Origin: Hirudo medicinalis
Taxonomy: Eukaryota > Annelida > Clitellata > Hirudinida > Hirudinidae
Length of the DNA: 64,000 nucleotides
NCBI GenBank assembly: GCA_011800805.1
Contig: MPNW01000030.1
Location: 376,486-440,485, forward strand
Direction of reading: 5' to 3'
Shown here: positions 58,761 through 64,000 of the stretch, one piece after another
How the letters are laid out: the number at the start of each line of letters is the position of its first letter
Position numbering within the stretch: the stretch's first letter is position 1
Notes under the pieces: model-generated
What the model was told of the DNA's origin: nothing
The model's database searches: none
What the model saw: the letters and a program-made list of their open reading frames with translations, nothing else
Translations under genes and position numbers: made by a program

Positions 58761-59788
58761 CTTGCCAGGAGTACCAAGCAGTGCGCCTAACTTAAAGATT
58801 TCTTTAGCTCCACTTAATCATCTTATAAATGTTAATATTTTCAATAAAGAATTTTAAATTTAATAATTTGATGAAATTTATATGATAAAAATGGCTACAA
58901 AAATTCCTTGTAACCTTTGAGATATCGACCAGAGCTTTGAAAATGCTTGTAAATTTATTATTACTATTAAAACAAATTATTATGCAAAAGTAATGCAGAG
59001 GGAGAGGATTTTTGAATGTCTAAACGATGCAATAATAGTAGATGTACTAAGAGACTGACAACTAAATGAAGCTTCGATTCTCTCTGAACTTAAACAGGAA
59101 AACAATACCGACGCATGCGCCTCGTCTTGTTGAATAATTATGGATGATTATTGCAGAGAAGGTCCATGTAGAAAGTATGTTGATTGCTTCACGATCTTTC
59201 AGGCTTTTGTTCGAATACTTTGTGTGATAATGAGTTGTTAATAACACGGTAGCCGTTGAAATTAATCTACCTCAAAACGGTTGCAAATCGTAGCAGAATA
59301 CTTTCTTATTTATCGTCACTCTACCATGTGCGTCCTATAACGAATTCAATGCATTTGATTATTTGTTGACTTGTTGCAACCTACAATTATCTCTCATTAT
59401 AAAACTTATGATCGATTCATGCGATGGGTTGAGTTCAAGACTTATTCAGCGTTTTACATAGCGTATTTAGCAGAAAAAGTATTCTCTTTTCTTTGAATAT
59501 CTGATAGTTCTTTAGATTATTAAGCATTACACTTATTGTAACAAGCATCACCTTTTACATAAAGAGGCAACATTGTGTGATGGCATAATGTTGTATAACA
59601 TTTTAAAATCCTTTCCTTCTAGTTGATGTTAACCCACCAGTACTGTTTAATTCATGTAAACTTAAGTAACTGATTAAAAGAGATATTAGCCTTGTCATTT
59701 AAATAAAATGTGGCATAGTTGTTGATCCAATGTTGCTCATGGAAATTTGTATGAGTCAATAATTTCTAATCACTGTCACTGTAACTAG
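58761..59788. other. Upstream region of EIF4H
   Basis: About 1 kb of AT-rich sequence that should contain the EIF4H promoter and first coding exon. I could not identify that exon by eye. Confidence 0.4.
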
Positions 59789-62134
59789 TTATGAAAGCCG
59801 TGGAAATAACAGAGGACGGGGAGGAAAATCTGTTCCCGATGATGGGCCTTTCACTGCTTACGTAGGAAACTTACCGCCTGGTGTTGTCCAGGGTGACATC
59901 GAGGCCATGTTTGATAACTTATCGGTTAGTATTAAATGATATTCAGGTGGCATAACAATTATTTAATTTATTTATAAAATTCATGAAGCATATTTAGATT
60001 GTCACAATTTACTATGGTAACATTTGATTATTCAAGTAATTTTTTTTCTAGATAAAATCCGTCAGATTGGTTAGGGACAAAGAAACAGACAGGTTCAAGG
60101 GTTTGTAAAAAGTGCATTGCACATTAATTTAGCATTAGAGTTTTGGAATTGTTTAAATATTTACCATTACAACTTCTGATTGTTTTCAAGCTGCTATTTG
60201 CTGTATTAAAATGTTTTTTCTATGGACCACTTTTACACAATGTCATACTTGTTTCAATGTTTACATGTATCTATTTAGTTAATTTTTGATTTAATTATAG
60301 GAATTCACTCAATTCTGGTTGTTATGTTTTTCAGGTTTTGCCTATGTTGAGTTTGCAGACAAGCAATCGTTGAGTGATGCCTTGGCTTATGATAATGCAG
60401 TTAGTATGATTCAGTCATTCTGATTGGCTTGGAAAAGATGATTTTGAGGACAACTTGTGATTGGAGAGTTTCGATCAATACATAAGATCACCATTAATGT
60501 GTGTGGTGGTATGTAAATGAACTACATTAAACTTTAATTCAAATATAAATTACAATTTCTTAATAAGACTTATAAAATTAATTCTATTAAATTACATTGT
60601 GTCAAAATTATTTCTTTGTCGTGATTTATTTTAGCTTTTCGAAGACAAATATCTTCGAGTCGACGTTGCTGATGGACGAAGGGGAAGAGCACCAGGAAGG
60701 GGTTCTTTCGATGGTCTGTTTGTGCTATCATTCGTTGGGGATTTTTGGTAACAAAGTGTCTGCTCGATTAAAAATCACAGACTTGCACGAACAAGCCACA
60801 GGAGCTTATTTCATTAAAATTTATAGGTTATTGGTAACATTTAACATTTGAGGTGGTAGAGGTAGTCGCGGTGGTCAGAGAGGAGGAGGAGGAGGAGGAC
60901 AGATGAGGCCTGACAACTTCCCCATAGATGCTGGGCAGGCTGACAGATCCAACAGAGGAGGTTGGATCATTTGAAATTTTAATAAATTATTAATAGGATT
61001 GAAAATGTTGAGTGAATTTGAGGTTATGTATGAACAATCTTTCATGTCCAGAAATGTCTCACTAGGTTTTTGTATTTTATGTGTAGAATTTGATCCCTGT
61101 AGCTCAAGATGTGACATATGATTATATGAAGTCTTTCAGTGTAATATTTCAACTCAGTTTCCTAACCCAGGAAGATGTTTAACAACAAAGTTTTGGACCT
61201 TTTGTAACCAAACATTGGCTTTGAATTACTTCAAAAGTGCAAGCATTAATACTAATGGCTATTTTTAGAGTGAATCATGTTGTGCATCAGGATTTTTCAA
61301 CACAAATGAACTCATGTTATCATCAACTCAAACCACATTGTTGGATAATCATTCATCAAAGCTCATCTAAGCTAATTTTCTTCAATATCATCCTTATGCA
61401 ATATATTTAGTTGATAAACCTGATGGAAATTTTAAGCTATCAGTTGATGTCATTTATGACATTAATTCTAGCCTCATTCCCATTCCTAATTGCTTCCAGC
61501 TCTCTACGGTCGAGGTGGCGGCAGGGGTGGCTACGTCAACCAGGATCGATTTCAGCAAAACAGAAGAGGAGACTTAAGGAACTACGGCAGAAGCGAAGGC
61601 GGTTGGTCCGGGAATAGAAGGAACGATTTTGGAAACAGATCTAGGAAAGACAGCGACAACAGAAGCCACACAGACTCAAGTTTACGAGAACTGTCACCAG
61701 GTTGAGCGAGTTCATTTTATATTTAAAATAAGCTTTACTCAAAATACTACTCCATTTACTCCGTTTTGCATGCCTTTTAATTACTCATTCCTCTTTATTT
61801 AGGCGCCTCTGACGCTATGCTAATGGCGCATTATAAATTAACTATTATTATTATTTATTATTATTTCGCGTCAGATGCGGCAGCGGCCCGACCCAAATTA
61901 CAACTTCTGCCGAGAACTGTGAAAGACCCCGTGAACACCGTGGTCCACTCGGAGAAAAATGCAAGCATATTCGGAACTGGCAAGCCGAGAGACGAGCGTG
62001 AGTTTAGACTTCTGACGTTTTCGCAATTCCCTGACCGTCGGTGAACTATAACAATTGTCAAACTTCATCTCCTTTCAGTCTCACAAGCCAACAGCCTCTC
62101 CAAAGACACACCTCCCTCTGATAACAAAGACTGA
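59789..62134 (+). CDS. EIF4H: Translation initiation factor eIF4H, first exon not identified
   Basis: eIF4H stimulates the helicase eIF4A during ribosome recruitment. Eight exons keep frame: 59789-59924, 60052-60100, 60335-60399, 60635-60713, 60853-60960, 61500-61700, 61875-61997, 62079-62134. The single RRM spans FTAYVGNLPPGVVQGDI (RNP2 YVGNLP), IKSVRLVRDKETDRFKG, FAYVEFADKQ (RNP1-like) and KYLRVDVADGRRGR. A Gly/Arg-rich region follows (GGRGSRGGQRGGGGGG). The eIF4H C-terminal motif ARPKLQLLPRTVKDP with NASIFGTGKPRDE is present, and the stop follows DTPPSDNKD. The first exon here enters mid-codon (1 base) with YESRGNNRGRGG, so a short start exon lies upstream. The call over eIF4B rests on VQGDIEAMF and overall size. 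Confidence 0.92.
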
Positions 62135-62562
62135 TGGCGTTTATTTTTAGTTGCGTTGACAAGTGTATCGCCAGTTTCGTGTTGATGCTTTTTCAGAGAT
62201 GCATCTCTGCTACCATTATCATCAGGTCTAATGGATGTTGGCTGCATGAATTAAAACATTTTTTCATTTTCATTATCACAAGCGCAATTTATCGACCTGT
62301 GTAAGATATTTAGTTGTGAGTTAACCGTGCCATAAAGTTACTGCAACATTTTAGACACGCAGTTGTTTTGGTTTGTTAGGATTAAAATCTTTTGCATGCC
62401 AGCAAAAGCCTTGTACTGTTGTTGTCTCAAAAACAGAATATTCAGCTTTGATTTGCAACTCTGATTAATCGACTGTTTATTATAAACACATATTGTCTTA
62501 TGACGACAGCAAGTGTTTCTTGCTTTCATCTGTCAGCTGAAGGCAAAAGGAATTCTTGGGAA
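62135..62562. other. Convergent 3' ends of EIF4H and COPZ1
   Basis: About 430 bases, expected to hold both 3' UTRs; no coding support. Confidence 0.45.
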
Positions 62563-63720
62563 CTACTTTAGGAGAGGCCACTTGATTTGATCCTTTGCAC
62601 TCTGTATGACCTGTTGGCAAGAAATCAAATTTGAGAAAGTTTTGGCTTGATTTACCTCAACCATCTCAATTATTTGGATGTCTCGTTGGGTATGTTTATA
62701 TCGGAATAATTACCTAACATAACATTTAACTTATTGACAAGCCACCACCAGTAATTCAATGTTTTTACCTTAAGTTTTCCTGATACCATCTTGCAGGAAA
62801 TTAGAAATTGTTTATGGTTGCAAAGTAGAAAGCAGGTAGGAAGAATCATGTTAAAGACTAACTGAAGCCAAGGTCTGCTCCCCAAGAGGAATGTCATCCA
62901 TCCTGTAACAGGCTCTCTGTGACACGACCAATGGATCACTTTCTAGGATCAGACTGAAAATAAATGGTGGAAGTCTAAAATATAAGTTTATATTGTAAGG
63001 TGATGAGGCCGTTACCCTGAATCACAAATCTCATCAATCGTGAGAAAGACCCCATCGAGGTTATCTAACAAAGATCGCTTCTCGACATTCTTGTGCAGCA
63101 TCGTGCTGACGCTGTCGTACAGGCAGTTGAGTACACTCATTAGGATGAGCTGTGGCAATTCATTAATTAGTAACTTGTGTAATTCTCATAAAGATGTTGT
63201 TAAAACTAATCTAAAATTTGGCTGAAAAATAACATGATAATTGGTCTGAAGGGGTACCTCATTTTCATGGCTGGCTCCTATGATGTAAAACAACAGGTCA
63301 ACGCTAAGCTTGTAGACGATCGTTAGCCCCTCCAACATGATTATTTCAGCTGGAAAATTTTTCATATCTCATCAAGGTCATAAACATTTAAAAAGCACAG
63401 TAAATTTTTGATATTTACCGTTTGCTTTGTGTGTTTTGCTGAAGAGGTTCTTTTCAAAAACCTTCTGTTCCTTTATTGTAGGGAAGGTGGAGTCATAATA
63501 CTAAAAATCATTATCAGACTTTTAGTAAAGAAACATCATTGTGTAAAGTTAAAACGAAAATGAATTACTGTTGCAAATAGCCTGTTTCCATCATTATCCA
63601 TGATTAAAATACCTTTGACCAAGTACATGGTGGGATCCTAAAAATAATTACGGCGAATTAGTTTGAAGGCCGAAACTGTTTAAAATACAAGGTGCGTTTT
63701 ACCAGTAACATGGGCTCCAT
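62563..63720 (-). CDS. COPZ1: Coatomer subunit zeta (COPI)
   Basis: Zeta-COP is the small adaptor-type subunit of the COPI coat, pairing with gamma-COP in Golgi-to-ER vesicle formation. Seven exons, 5' to 3': 63703-63720, 63569-63637, 63419-63500, 63258-63349, 63016-63149, 62863-62953, 62563-62610. They give 177 residues, identical in length to human COPZ1. Landmarks: [93 protein letters not shown], and the C-terminal [12 protein letters not shown]. The longin-like adaptor fold spans the whole protein. The first coding exon is only six codons; it is supported by its fit to the family start and a donor in phase. Introns are all under 260 bases. Confidence 0.96.
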
Positions 63721-64000
63721 GGCTACGAGTGCTCAATAGCTAATTAAAGCGTTCGGCTTGTCTCAAGCCGTGGCAAAAAAGCAGTGTTTGTGTTTACGTG
63801 GAAGGTGATGTACCATATTTAATAACGATCAATTTTTTGCAACTTGCCCTTTTAACAAACACTATATATTTTTTTTTTTTTTTTTTATTAAATCAAATCA
63901 ATCTTCAATAAAATGTCAACCATGAGTAGGAAACATCCTGAAGGGAAAACCTCCCGCTGTCGGATGTCCAATTATAAATAAAGTAAATTCAAAAAACGGA
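63721..64000. other. COPZ1 upstream region with an 18-base poly(T) run
   Basis: Contains the presumed COPZ1 promoter. A run of 18 T at 63869-63886 is followed by unique sequence with GGGAAAACCTCCCGC, which may be the edge of a mobile element cut by the window. Confidence 0.35.

Noticed and set aside
1..64000. CRISPR arrays, bacterial operons, prophage or toxin-antitoxin systems
   Set aside because: Spliced genes, poly(A) signals and eukaryotic transposons show animal nuclear DNA; no regularly spaced short repeats with unique spacers were seen.

Overview
This is a 64 kb piece of an animal nuclear genome, AT-rich, with spliced genes, mostly short GT-AG introns, AATAAA poly(A) signals and many transposon remnants. 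An innexin with the YYQW signature, a nicotinic-receptor-type exon and an EF-hand calumenin point to an invertebrate. The innexin extracellular loop looks spiralian (lophotrochozoan) to me, but I cannot name a species.

Layout from the left. DHRS1 (+, its start just outside the window) is followed by ACTR2/ARP2 (+). OAT lies on the minus strand (7672-16624). Its 6.1 kb sixth intron holds a complete, intronless DHX8/PRP22 helicase gene on the opposite strand, plus a small unrecognised ORF. Next come a Helitron tail (17540-17965) and SNRNP40 (+). A carbonic anhydrase 3' half and a nicotinic acetylcholine receptor 5' exon follow, both minus strand and separated by a decayed Tc1/mariner copy. The centre (25859-41667) is one 53-exon filamin-like gene on the minus strand. 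It lacks actin-binding CH domains, is built from a four-exon cassette repeated eleven times, and carries a Pro-rich insert with two TQT motifs. A non-autonomous Helitron with a tRNA-like segment sits in one of its introns. An innexin gene follows (minus), then calumenin (+).

The stretch 51.1-58.8 kb is accessory DNA: a direct repeat, a long decayed non-LTR retrotransposon (minus), a second non-LTR fragment of a different type (+), and a roughly 180-bp tandem repeat interrupted by an hAT-like element. The right end has EIF4H (+) converging on COPZ1 (-), which is complete.

Most genes are housekeeping: mRNA splicing (DHX8, SNRNP40), translation (EIF4H), actin branching (ARP2), ER and Golgi traffic (calumenin, COPZ1) and metabolism (OAT, DHRS1). 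No operon-like logic is visible. Exon boundaries were derived by hand from reading-frame continuity, splice consensus and remembered family sequences, so single-base errors are possible. No database search was run.
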